Position numbers and translations under genes: made by a program
Part shown: positions 35,842-46,900 of the stretch, in pieces
Numbering within the stretch: the stretch's first letter is position 1
Layout of the letters: each line of letters begins with the position of its first letter
Notes under the pieces: generated by a model
Databases searched by the model: none
What the model saw: the letters and a program-made list of their open reading frames with translations, nothing else
What the model was told of the DNA's origin: nothing
From: Nepenthes gracilis
Taxonomy: Eukaryota; Streptophyta; Magnoliopsida; Caryophyllales; Nepenthaceae
Direction of reading: 5' to 3'
NCBI GenBank assembly: GCA_033239525.1
Contig: BSYO01000038.1
Location: forward strand, 5,149,041 to 5,213,040
Length of the DNA: 64,000 nt

Positions 35842-37270
35842 ATGAACCCTCCACAAACGGTTAAGGAAGTTCAAAGACTCACAGGAAGGTTAGCATCACT
35901 CTCTCGTTTCCTGTCCAAGTCAGCAGAAAAATATTTACCTTTTTTCAAAGCCTTAAGAGGAATCAAGACCAATGGATTTGTTTGGTCCTCTGATTGTCAA
36001 AAGACTTTTCAAGAATTAAAAGAATATTTATCTAGTCCTCCCTTATTGGCTTCGCCTAAAACGGGAGAAGAATTATTTATGTACCTAGCTGTCTCATCTG
36101 TGGCGATCAGTTCGGTCCTAGTTCGGCAAGAAGTAAATATACAGCAACCGATCTATTATGTAAGCAAAATCATGGCTGACGCAGAAACTTGGTATACGCA
36201 TGCTGAAAAGATTGCTTTGGCCCTTATTTATTCGGCAAGAAAACTGCGTCCTTACTTTCAAGCGCACAAAATCATTTTGCTGACCGATCAGCCTTTAAAA
36301 ATGATTTTGCAAAGGTCGGATATGTCCGGACGACTGGTGAAATGGGCAATTGAACTAAGTGAATTTGATATTGAATATAGACCAAGATCGGTCATAAAAG
36401 GACAAGGATTAGCCGACTTTGTTGTTGAAACTGTGAAGCCGATCCTGAATGTGGCTGAAGAAAATCTTGAAAACCAAACGGAACCGATTTGGTTATTACA
36501 TGTAGATGGATCATCAATGCAATCTGGCAATGGAGCTGGAGTGGTCCTAAAGACTCCCGAAGGAACAGAGATATGTTATTCGCTAAGACTTGCATTCCCA
36601 GCAACTAATAACATTGCAGAATATGAAGCTTTGCTTGCCGGACTTCGATTGGCTAAAGAATGCTCTGCAAAGAATATAATCGTCTACAGTGATTCAGAAT
36701 TGATCGTGAATCAGGTCCAAGGAAATTTTGAGGCCATAAACGCGCCCTTAGCAAATTATCTTGCTAAGGTTAAAAGTATGATGACAAATTTCAACAAAAC
36801 GGAGATAGTTCATATTCCAAGGGAAGACAATGGAAAAGCCGATCATCTAGCAAAAGCTGCTGCAACTGAAAATCCCGAACAGTACTCAAAGATTATGCGT
36901 GAAATTTTATCGACTCCAAGTATCAAAGAAGCCGAACATAAAGTCCTTCATCTAACTGAGGGAGAAAATTGGATATCTTCGTATTGGAAGTACCTCAAGG
37001 AAGGAGTTTTACCAGATAATCCAGAAGATAAAAAACGGATAAAGAAAACCGCCGGATGGTATACTATCATAGATGACAAAATATACAAGAGGGGATACTC
37101 AATTCCATATCTGCGCTGCCTTACTCCAGAGGAAGCCGAGTACGTATTAAGCGAGGTCCACTTAGGGATATGTGGATCCCACGTAGGAGGAAAGAATCTG
37201 GCCTTCAAAATAATACGTCAGGGATATTATTGGCCTACTATTAAGAAGGATGCCATGGAATTCGTTAAAA
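35842..37270 (+). pseudogene. pol: Two RNase H domains and integrase zinc-finger start
   Basis: First the gypsy RNase H (LTGRLASLSRFLSKSAEKYL, QQPIYYVSKIMADAE, LTDQPLKMILQ). Then a second plant or archaeal-type RNase H from about 36,490 (WLLHVDGSS, NNIAEYEALLAGLRLA, YSDSELIVNQVQGNF, IPREDNGKADHLAKAA) with all acidic residues present. The HH part of the integrase zinc finger follows (EVHLGICGSHVGGKNLAFKI). The CxxC pair is out of frame: it can be read at 37,272-37,283 in another phase, so a frameshift lies just before. Two RNase H domains mark the Tat lineage. Confidence 0.9.
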
Positions 37271-38203
37271 ATGCGCGAATTGCGATTCACGGCAACTTGA
37301 CGCATCAACCAATCCACGGAATTGAAATCTTTGCAAGATCCTTGGCCATTTTCACAATGGGGACTCGATATTTTAGGCCCCTTTCCTATGACGACTGGTC
37401 AAAGAAAATTTATAATAATTGGCATCGACTAGTTTACTAAATCGGTAGAAGCTACTCCATTGGCTCGGATAACTGAGCATAACGCTATTGAGTTTGTTAA
37501 ACATAATATTGTCTGCCGGTTTGGAATTCCTGAAAGAATTATTACCGATAATGGAACTCAATTCACAGGGAAACGCTTTACCAGGTATTGCTCCAATTTG
37601 AACATTCGGTTAATTCACACTTCAGTGGCGTACCCCTAGTCGAACGGACAAGTGGAAGTTACCAACAGAATTCTATTACATGGATTAAAGACGAAATTGG
37701 AGGACGCCGGGGGCTCCTGGGCAGACGAACTACCACTAGTTTTGTGGTCATACCGAACAACACCAAAAGAGCCCACAAGGGAAACCCCATTCAGCCTATG
37801 TTTTGGAACAGAAGCAGTCATACCGGTAGAAATCGGGTTACCCAGTCTGAGGATTGAGAATTTTGATCCGACCAATAACAATCAGAAAATCAGAGAGCAA
37901 CTTGATCTTCTCGAGGAAATGAGAGGAACGACGCGAGTTCGCACCGCAGCTTATCAACAACGAATCGCTCGGTATTATAACAAAAGAGTAAAATCACGCC
38001 AGTTTGATGTTGGGGACTTGGTTCTAAGGAGTATTGAAGCAACGGGGAAGATACTTAACAGAAATAAATTGTCTCCCAATTGGGAAGGACCCTTCATTGT
38101 CTCTGCTATTCTACGAAATGGATCTTACAAATTGCGTACTCAAAATGGAAAACTCGTTCCAAGGACATGGAATGCTATTCATTTAAAGAAGTTTTATCAG
38201 TAA
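37271..38203 (+). pseudogene. pol: Integrase core and C-terminus, disrupted
   Basis: The DDE core reads in a third frame from about 37,301 (SQWGLDILGPFP, RIITDNGTQFTG, SNGQVEVTN). Stops lie at 37,430-37,432 and 37,637-37,639, the second two residues before the catalytic Glu region. At least two frameshifts separate it from the upstream frame. The C-terminal part (37,652-38,203) is open: VLWSYRTTPKEPTRETPFSL, then a GPFIVSAILRNGSYKL module, ending LVPRTWNAIHLKKFYQ. The enzyme cannot be made from this copy as read. Confidence 0.9.
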
Positions 38204-38586
38204 GATTTGATCCTGACAGGTACCTTGTAAACTGTAAATTACATGAATATATATATAATGATAATTTTATCAATATTTTCTCGGTTCTTTAAGATTACTG
38301 ATCGGCCTAGATTGCCCCTAAGTCAAATGGCGAAACGCCACTTACTTACAGACCTATCAACGGTCTAAGAAAATTAAAACTCGATTGTATCGAGTGATTT
38401 GGACTACAAAAGTAAGATCCATTAAACCTTGGGGGTTATTCTAACATATGTGTGGCGATTCCTTTATAAAAGGATGAACACATTCAGTCTACTATGGTCA
38501 AAAAGCATCAAGTAATCAAATATAACAAGTATAAGTTTATACATAATACAAAGTTCAGTTAATGTATGACTGCTAAAAACATAAGT
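38204..38586. other. Spacer between pol and the antisense gene
   Basis: Convergent 3' ends of pol (plus) and the antisense gene (minus) face each other here. AT-rich, with an atatatat run near 38,247. It probably holds the 3' end of the antisense transcript; no clear polyadenylation signal was singled out. Confidence 0.5.
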
Positions 38587-40613
38587 CTACATAGAAGAAC
38601 CACCAGACGGATGAGATGAAGATGCTCCTCTATCAGAAAAATCCTTCAAATCAGATCGGCGATGTACGCCCATATTCCTTTGATCGAAAAAATGGACTGG
38701 AAATTGAGGATCGACCAACAAAGCAATCTTTTGGCATAACCGAATGCCTTCTTGAAATCTGGCACTCAAAGCCGATCCAACTTCTTCCGGTTTGAGTCTG
38801 GTCAGCAGTTCAGAATTCAAATAAGCTAACTCTTGTTGGGCCGATCCTAATTCTCTTTGGGAATCAGACAAATTCAAAGTTGTAGATTGAAGCTCATCCT
38901 TCATTTTTTGCAAATCAGACTCAAGAATGATGTTCTGGTTTTTATATTGTTGAGCCTCAGCAACAGCAATCTCCATCTTATTCTTCATCTCTTCTAAAAT
39001 TTTAGGATCCACTTGATTCTAGGACAAGGTTCGAACTTCTCGTTGAAGTTGTCCGATCCAAAGCCTCCGTTGATGAATCCCAATCTTTATAATTTCATTT
39101 AATTTTTCGTCCTAAAAAAAAAAAATTTATTAGTTCGAATTGACAAGATAAGACCGAATCCAGATACCTAAGATTATGCAAATCTAACCTGGATAAAGCG
39201 AGCTTTCAAAGCGATTTCGTTCAGAGACATCCTTGAAACAGGAGTAGTTGGACGATCAGGCTGATTTCCAGGGCTGGGATGCGAAGAAGAAGCAGGAGTG
39301 TTCATCCACTCTGGATGAACTCTATCTTGAACTCCAGTCGGATTGGACACTGGCACCTCAGGAAAACAGATCTACTTTTCAGGACAGGGTGGGTTGACAA
39401 CAGATTGAGTTCGGATTTCGTCCAGATTTGCAGGAAGAATAGGGACATCCTCAGAGGGAACATCATAAGTAGTAATGATTCCTTGAGTCCGATCTTGAAT
39501 ATGGGCCGATCGAGAAGAACCACCGATCGTTAATATATTTGAAGCTTCTTCAATTGTTGGTTCATTACAAATTTCAGAGAGAGAAGGGAGACCGCCAAAT
39601 ATGGCCGCTTCAGACCCATTATTCCTATCCAACATCTGAACATTAGAAGTTGGATCGGTCACTTCCTCAACTCCTTGTGCTGTGGGTGCAGAGACCATCT
39701 GAACATTGGAAGTGGGATCGGTCGGTTCCTCGATTCCTTGTACTGTGGACACAGAAACGCCAGAAGGTAAAACAGTTTTTTCTGTTAATTTATTCATACC
39801 ACTCATTCTCTCTGACAATGGAACGCCGGAATCAGTAGAAGAAGTGGTTGAACTTGACCGAATCATTCGACGTCGAGAGGTTGAACCCATAGACTTTGAT
39901 TGATGAGTTTTTCTTTTACGTTTGGGAGTATAACTGCTCGTTGCCGGAATTGCCAATAAAGGTTCCCATTTAGCCAACGTTAAAATCTCAGGCGACAGAA
40001 GACGTTCTTTGTCAGAGAACAAATTGATATTATCCCTGATTAAATCAGTAAATTGTCGAACTGATTTCTCCTCGTTATCTTCAAGTTTACCCAAAAAAGA
40101 TGACGGAACGTTACCCCATTCACTTGAAAAATTCATATCAAAACTAGCCTTCAAAAAGAAAAACTTATCTTTCCAACCTTTCACCGATTCATGAATAACA
40201 CCACCAATGTTCAATTCGCGGGGCGTCAAAGAAATCCAATCTCCGGATTGACTAAATTTGAAAAGCACCTTCACCGTTGCGATATTTAGAGTAAGCCCAC
40301 GAAGCCGAAAGAAGATACAAAGATTACAAAGGTACCTGATAGCGTTAGCATGGAACCTGGCGATGGGGACTCCTAATTCCATGAAAATCTGGCGCAATTC
40401 CAAAGTGAGAGGAATGCGTAAACCACTAGTCAAATGGGCTTCGTAAATTGAAATATAGCCTTCAGGAGGAGCGCTAGCCCTATCATCCTCGGAGGGAACC
40501 AAAAAAGGTATGTCTTTGCTAATCTTGAATTTTATATATATTGAATCGATGTCAACAGAGGAAAGAACCGATTTAAGAGAATGAACACGAAGAACTTGAA
40601 TGCGAGGAGCCAT
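38587..40613 (-). pseudogene. Antisense additional gene of the Tat element, two exons
   Basis: ATG at 40,613 in good context (cccATGGCT). The first exon runs to 39,189 and the second from 39,111 to 38,587. The intron (39,188-39,112) has a GTTAGA donor and a T-rich TTTTAG acceptor and keeps phase. The N-terminal 200 residues match the gypsy-type antisense domain known as Transposase_28 (PF04195) from memory: APPEGYISIYEAHLTSGLRI, LRQIFMELGVPIARF, FKFSQSGDWISLTPRELN, SVKGWKDKFFFLKASFDM. A Ser/Thr-rich linker with two repeats of VSAPTAQGVEE-type sequence follows, then a coiled coil. In-frame TAGs lie at 39,372-39,374 and 39,019-39,021. Function unknown; antisense ORFs here are known in Tat elements. 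Confidence 0.8.
39112..39188 (-). other. Predicted intron of the antisense gene (77 bp)
   Basis: Donor CAG|GTTAGA, acceptor with 12-13 T before AG|GAC. Splicing joins ARFIQ to DEKLNEI without a frame change. Unspliced reading stops within four codons after the donor. Confidence 0.75.
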
Positions 40614-40860
40614 GGGAAAATTTTGAATGAAGAAAATGGATGAGGAAGAAGAAATTCGAAACGGCAAAGGAAGATAAAGAACCTTGTGGGGATTTCAAAT
40701 TAACATATTTTTTCAAAATCATCATGATTGGCGGCTAACTGACACCTTTGTCATAATGATTCACACGTGTCAAAGCCAGATTAGTTCACCCACTGGAGTA
40801 ATTAATGGTTGTCCCATCTTTCGAAGAGCAAAATAAGAATTTTTAAATGATTTTTCAAAC
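40614..40860. other. Upstream region of the antisense gene
   Basis: Holds the 5' UTR and possibly the promoter of the antisense gene. No clear TATA box on the minus strand. The minisatellite lies directly behind it and could be part of the promoter. Confidence 0.35.
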
Positions 40861-40871
40861 GCAAACTGGTT

Positions 40872-41357
40872 GAAGACCGATTTCGATCCAGATCGGCAAT
40901 CATTTGAAAAGCCGGTTTCAAGCGTAAGCAGGCTGAAGACCGATTTCGATCCAGATCGGCAATCATTTGAAAAGCCGGATTCAAGCGTAAGCAGGCTGAA
41001 GACCGATTTCGATCCAGATCGGCAATTATTTGAAAAGCCGATTTCGACCGTAAGAAGGCTGAAGGCCGATTCCGATCCAGATCGGCAATCATTTGAAAAG
41101 CTGGTTTCAAACGTAAGTAGGCTAAAAACCGATTTCGATCCAGATCGGCAAAAGCCGGTTTCAAGCGTAAGCAGGCTAGAAACCGATTTCGATTCAGATC
41201 GGCAAAAGCCGGTTTCAAGCGTAAGCAGGCTAGAAACCGATTTCGATTCAGATTGGCAATAATTTGAAAAGTCTGTTTCAGGGGAAGCATGTTGAAAGCC
41301 GATTTCAATCCAGATCGGTAAAAACGTTTTCAAAGGCAAGCTGGCTGAAAGTCGATC
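40872..41357. repeat. 63-bp minisatellite in the hypervariable 3' region
   Basis: Eight to nine units start after ggct at about 40,872, 40,935, 40,998, 41,061, 41,124, 41,178, 41,232, 41,294 and 41,347. The first steps are 63 bp and the next two are 54 bp (the same 9-bp loss), all multiples of three. The core is cgatttcgatccagatcggc. Because the period is a multiple of three, frames stay open on both strands; these are not taken as genes. Tandem repeats in the 3' untranslated part are a known feature of Tat elements. Confidence 0.95.
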
Positions 41358-41463
41358 TAGAATTACAATTGGTTGATGACAGATTTAAAATCGAATCAGC
41401 AGAAGAACTCGAATGACCCTATCAGAAAGGACATATCGCCAGGTTAAGAATTCTAACCTGTCG

Positions 41464-41477
41464 ACATGGGGGACTAG
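41464..41477 (+). other. Polypurine tract
   Basis: acatgggggactag directly before the 3' LTR, the expected place for the plus-strand primer. Confidence 0.8.
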
Positions 41478-41892
41478 TGACGGGTACAACTGTATATGAT
41501 TTACTTTTATGGCCCATTAAAGGAGGCCCATTGAAGAAAGCCCATTGGTTTAGGAGTTATTGCAATTAGCACGTGAAGATGACGGTTATGAGAAACGGTT
41601 GTGCAACCGACCAAACCAACAGTAACGGATGAAACTGATTATAAGGGAGAAGAACGGCCATTACCAGAATGAAAAAATCAGGAAGAGAAGAGAAGAAAAT
41701 GCTTATAAAAGGAGAGGACTTTCAGAAAGGAAGGGGGGCTTTTTTCTTTCAAAAAAGAGAAAGGACAAGCAAATAAAAGAAAAACGTTGTGATGCCTAAA
41801 TTCAAGACTTCTGTAATTCATTGCATGATTTATTCTTTTATGATCTCAGTAATGAATGCTTTTCTTTGGGTCTTGAATCCATAGTCGCATCA
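41478..41892 (+). repeat. 3' LTR
   Basis: 415 bp, same ends as the 5' LTR and no indels. About seven substitutions by eye (four A/G transitions, three transversions). Confidence 0.95.
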
Positions 41893-42239
41893 ATACCGAA
41901 ACAATAAGAACACAAATTGTGTTTCTTCTTGTAATTGACTAGTGTGCAGTGGTAATCAACCAATCAAATACAATTGATCCGAGGCATAACAACTTCACCC
42001 AATCAATTAAGTTGTTATGCTTTCCCTGGATGTGTTTACTGTCAATAATAACATTACAAAATTCAATAACTTATACTTTGATAAACTGCTCTCATTGAAG
42101 CTGCTGCGACAAAACTACTACACGACATCAACTTATATTGTTGTGATAAACTGTCCCGGTGATGATAGTGAATTCTCTACTAACTTGCCTAACTAATCTG
42201 CACTGATTTTTAGATGCGCAGATAAATACGTGATATATA

Positions 42240-42690
42240 TTTGCTGAATTAACAAAGCTGATAAAATTGAGCACATGAGCAACACCAACAGACATGCCTC
42301 TGTTGTATTGATAATGAACTCAGTGAAGCTAAAATTGCTGATTCACGTGGAAGCCAAATGCTGCCCTTGCTCTGTGCATAACTACAGCATGATGTTGCCC
42401 AGGGATTATTCTACCAAGTAGATAACCATCAAGACTCTTCCACAGAGTTTTCCCATTCACAACTAACCCCTTCAACAGCAGATCACATGAAATGAAAAAC
42501 AAGTAATACATTCCAGTCTTTGTGATATAAAATACGATATCCTACATTTATGACGATAAAGTACTCCACCGAAATATATGTTAATAACAATAGGCCACTT
42601 AGCATCATTTGATGCTGGTATTGAAATGACATCTCCTTGCAAGCTTTGTCCACCATATGCAGAGCCACCTATATCAAGATTATGCAACCC
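42240..42690 (-). pseudogene. Coding-like exon block of the duplicated gene (copy B, first half of local duplication)
   Basis: Same pieces as in copy A: GGSAYGGQSLQGDVISIPAS then KWPIVINIYFGGV (42,570-42,670), and LKGLVVNGKTLWKSLDGYLL then GQHHAVVMHRARAAFGFHVN (42,335-42,475). Here the first piece is open where A has a stop, but the acceptor before LKGL is lost (ctgctg instead of ctgcag). The two copies are therefore broken in different places. Family unknown. Confidence 0.45.
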
Positions 42691-43900
42691 TAATGTGCAA
42701 AACCTTTATTTTAATTATGGGTAGAAATCCTAGAAAATATTTTGTCATCTTTTCACTAAAGACATATATATGGTAAATTAGTATTAAAGCCTAACAACTA
42801 AAATTAAAACTTACAACATATAAAATAACATATAATTTAATGAGTATTAGCATAAACGCAATTTTTCAATAGTCTCATTGATATTTCATTATCTTTTCAG
42901 CTGTATTTTCTCCGTTATTTTTTCTCCAATGTGCCTTTAGATCTCATGTTATTTTCCCTGCACGTAAAATCACTGTCATTAGAAAAAAATTTTGTAAAAC
43001 ACATTGTTTCACATGCAAAATTGTAACACCTGTTAAAAGCCTAAACTCTAAACTTATCCGCGGAGACCAAGACTAAAAGGTAAACCCTAAAACCTGACCA
43101 ATAACCCAAAGAACTTAAAAACTAAGATTAACAGTACAGCACCATTTAAGATAACGTCTTGATAACCATCAAGACTCTTACACAAAGTTTTCCCATTCAC
43201 AACTAACCCCTTCAACTGCAGATCACATGAAATGAAAAACAAGTAATACATTCCAGTCTTTGTGATATAAAATACGATATCCTACATTTATGACGATAAA
43301 GTACTCCACCGAAATATATGTTAATAACAATGGGCCACTTAGCATCATTTGATGCTGGTATTCAAATGACATCTCCTTGCAAGCTTTGTCCACCATATGC
43401 AAAGCCACCTATATCAAGATAATGCAACCCTAATGAGCAAAACCTTTATTTTAATTGTGAGTAGAAATCCTAGAGAATATTTGGTCATCTTTTCACTAAA
43501 GACAGATATATGGTACATCAGTATTAAAGCCTAACAACTAAAATTAAAGTTTTCAACATATAAAATAACATATAATTTAATGAGTATTAGCATAAATGCA
43601 ATTTTTCAATAGTCTCATTGATATTTTATTATCTTTTCAGCTGTATTTTCTCCGTTATTTTTCCTCCGATGTGCATTTAGATCTCACGATTATTTTCCCT
43701 GCACGTAAAATCACTGTAATTAGAAAATGATTTTGTAAAACACATTATTTCACTTGCAAAATTGTAACATCTGTTAAAAGCCTAAACTCTAAACCTATCC
43801 GCGGAGACCAAGACTAAAAGGTAAACCCTAATACCTGACCAATAACCCAAAGAACTTAAAAACTAAGATTAACAGTACAGCACCATTTAAGATAACGTCA
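42424..43900. repeat. Local 740-bp tandem duplication in copy B, chimeric
   Basis: The sequence gataaccatcaagactctt restarts at 43,163 after a first copy at about 42,422. The junction falls near 43,158. The first half carries copy C-type bases (ccacagag, aggccactt, gcagagcc). The second carries copy A-type bases (acacaaag, gggccactt, gcaaagcc). An acceptor ctgcag is intact in the second half. This is what unequal exchange between two paralogues would leave. Confidence 0.8.
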
Positions 43901-46900
43901 GTACCAATTCAAAAGTTACTATACGTACCTTGACAGTTTGACAAATATTTTACGTGCAAATAAAAATTTAAGTAGAGTGTACTCCTGTTACCATCACCTT
44001 CAAATAAGAAATTAACATGCTATAATACCAAATATTTGATATACATACCTTCTTTCATAGAGAAGTCGACACATTTCCTCAAGAATTTCACCACCAAATC
44101 CAAGTAAGCAATGTGCATGTATGCTCGTCTCTGCATAGCCTTCTAGAACCATTCATCTACCAAATCCATGTTCACATCCTGCAAACGAGGTTAGTACCCC
44201 AAAGTTTAGAACTAATGTCAATATAAATTTAAAATTACACAAAGAAATACACAAGTATTGAAAATTGCAAATATCAAGAGTATGTTACCTTGATGAGCCA
44301 TACCCTCATATTAATTGTGAGCACAAATATTGATTTATACATCGCTACCTTTTCACTAAAGGAGGATGCATACTACATCAGTATTAGAATCTAACAAATA
44401 AAAACATAATTTCTAACCACACATAAGATAATATAAATCTACTAAGTACTCACACAAAGGCAATTTTTCAATAGTCATTTTGACATTTCATTAGCTTTTC
44501 AACTACATTTCCTCCTTTATTTCTTCTCCCAAGTGCCTTCAAATCCCATGATTATGTCTCCTGCATGTTAGAACACTGTAATGTGAGAACTATTTTGTAA
44601 AACATATTAATTCACAAGCAAAATTACAACATTTATCGAAAGCCTAAACTCTAAGCCTGTCCGCGGAGACCTAGACTAAACCTTAAAGCCTAACACCCGA
44701 CCACTAATCCTAAGAACTAGGAAACTAAGGGTAACAATAAAACACCGTTTGAGATAAAGTCTGTATGAATTTAAAAGTTGCTAATATTAAAAAAAACGTA
44801 CCTTGATAATTTGATAAATATTTGTGTAAATAAAAATTGACGTAGGGTGAACCCCTTTCGTTAATCTTATCTGTAAATTAGAAATTAACATGCTATAATA
44901 CCAAATATTTGATATACATACCTACTTACGGGGAGAACACGACACCTTTCTTCAAGAATTTCATCGCCAACTCCAAATAAGCGTTATGTGTGTATCGTTA
45001 TATCTGCATATAATGTTTGAAAATAAAGTCACTATTCGTCAAATTTCATATTAAAGTCCTAAGCGAGCTCTAAAGATTGAAATTATAAATGACAATTTAC
45101 CTTTATTTTATTTTAGCGTTATTTTCAAGATAGCCGTTTTATCCTTTCTTTTAAGGTGGAGAACAATGTGCCTGCAAGCCCACCATTAAAGAATATCATT
45201 TAAAACTTATGAATAGATTTTCATAAAGCCGAAAAATTTTTCAAAAACCAACATCCATCCTTACATCACCTAAATTTTCACCCTTAAATAATGTCTCGAC
45301 TCCTTCCTTTTCCTCTTCTACGACCTTCTGAATATCGTTCCTTGGAAGGAACTTTATGTTCTTAACGGTGGACAAGAAAATAAATATTGATATATTCAAT
45401 AAAAACATAGAAAACATACATATATTTCCTAAATCAATTTATGAGCCTTTTAGAACCATTCATCCACTAAATCCACATTCACAACCTGCAAACGGGGTTA
45501 GTACCTAGAGTTTAGAACTGATGACAATGCTAAATTTAAAATTACACATAAATATACAAATATTGAAAATTACAAATATTAATAATAAGCAACGTTTATA
45601 CCTTGACGAGCCACACCTTTGCATTAATTGTGAGTGCAAATATTGGATGGTACTTCGTCATCTTTTCACCAGAAGATGATGCATGTTCATTAGTATTAGA
45701 GGCTAACAAATAAAAATATGATTTACAACCACACATAAGATAAGATAAATCTAATAAGTACTCACACAAATGCAATTTTTTAATAGCTTCATTAACATTT
45801 CATCGTCTTTCAGCTGCATTTTCTTCGTTATTTCTCCTCCAATGTGCCTTCAGATCCCAAGATATTATTTCTCCTGCATGTCAAAACAATGTAATGTGAG
45901 AACGACTTTGTAAAACATATTATTTCACGTGCAAAATTGTAACCCTTGTCGAAAGCATAGACTCTAAGCCTATCCGCGGAGACCTAGACCAAGCCTTAAA
46001 CCCTAACACCTTACCCATAACCCTAAGAACTAGAAAACTAATAATAATAGTGCAGCACCGTTTGAAATAAGATCTGTATAAATTTAAAAGTTGCTGGTAT
46101 CGAAAATACGTACCTCGATAATTTAACGAATATTCTATGTGCAAATAAAAATGCACGTAGAATGCACCTATTTTGTTAACATTACCTGCAAATTAGAAAT
46201 TAATATACTATAAAGCAAATATTTGATATGCATACCTACTTTCGGGACGAACTCGACACCTTTCTTCAAGAATTTTGCCGCTAAATCCAAGTAATCAATA
46301 TGTGTATATCCTAATATCTGCATGTAATATTTAAAAATAATATCACTATTTCGCAAATTTTATACTAAAGTCCTAAAGTCCTAAGCGAGCCCTGAAGATT
46401 GTAGTTGTGAAGGACAATTTACCTTTCTTTTATTTCAGTATCATTTTCGAGATAGTCGCTCTATCCTTTCTCTAATGCGGATAACAATGTTCCTGCAGGC
46501 CCACCATTAAAGACATCACTTAAAATGATATGAATAATTTTCGTAAGGCTGAAAAATTTTTCAAAAACCAAATACATTCTCACATTTCCAAGATTTTCTT
46601 ACAGAATTTTCACCGCTAAATAATGTCTCGACTCCTTCCTTTTCCTCTTCTACGACCTTCTGAATATCGTCTCCTAAAAAATTCCTTATGTTGTCAATAA
46701 TGGACGAGAACATAAATATTGACATATTCAATAACAAAATACAACACATACATATATTTTCTTAATCAATTTGCGAGCCTTTTAGAACCATTCATCTACC
46801 AAATCCCCATTCACATCCTGCAAACGGAGTTAGTACCCAGAGTTAAAAACCAACGATAATGCTAAATTGAAAATTACATATAAGAATATGCAAGGATTGC

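Larger units (their letters stand above)
32145..41892 (+). mobile_element. Full-length Tat-lineage Ty3/gypsy retrotransposon with antisense gene
   Basis: Two 415-bp LTRs with TG...CA ends flank the element, and the 5-bp duplication atacc lies at 32,140-32,144 and 41,893-41,897. Copies A (about 21,470) and C (about 60,310) show the empty site. Order: gag, protease, RT, RNase H, second RNase H, integrase, then an antisense gene, a minisatellite and a polypurine tract. The dual RNase H and the antisense gene define the Tat lineage. The LTRs differ at about 7 of 415 sites, so insertion is recent. Several stops and frameshifts make it non-autonomous. Confidence 0.95.

Noticed and set aside
40770..41339. 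Long overlapping ORFs in the minisatellite (both strands)
   Set aside because: Unit lengths are multiples of three, so any frame without a stop in one unit stays open. No start context or domain.
40872..41357. CRISPR-like array
   Set aside because: Direct 63/54-bp tandem repeats without unique spacers, in a plant retrotransposon.
32145..41892. Endogenous pararetrovirus
   Set aside because: LTRs, a 5-bp target duplication and an integrase core identify a Ty3/gypsy retrotransposon; no movement protein or coat protein is seen.
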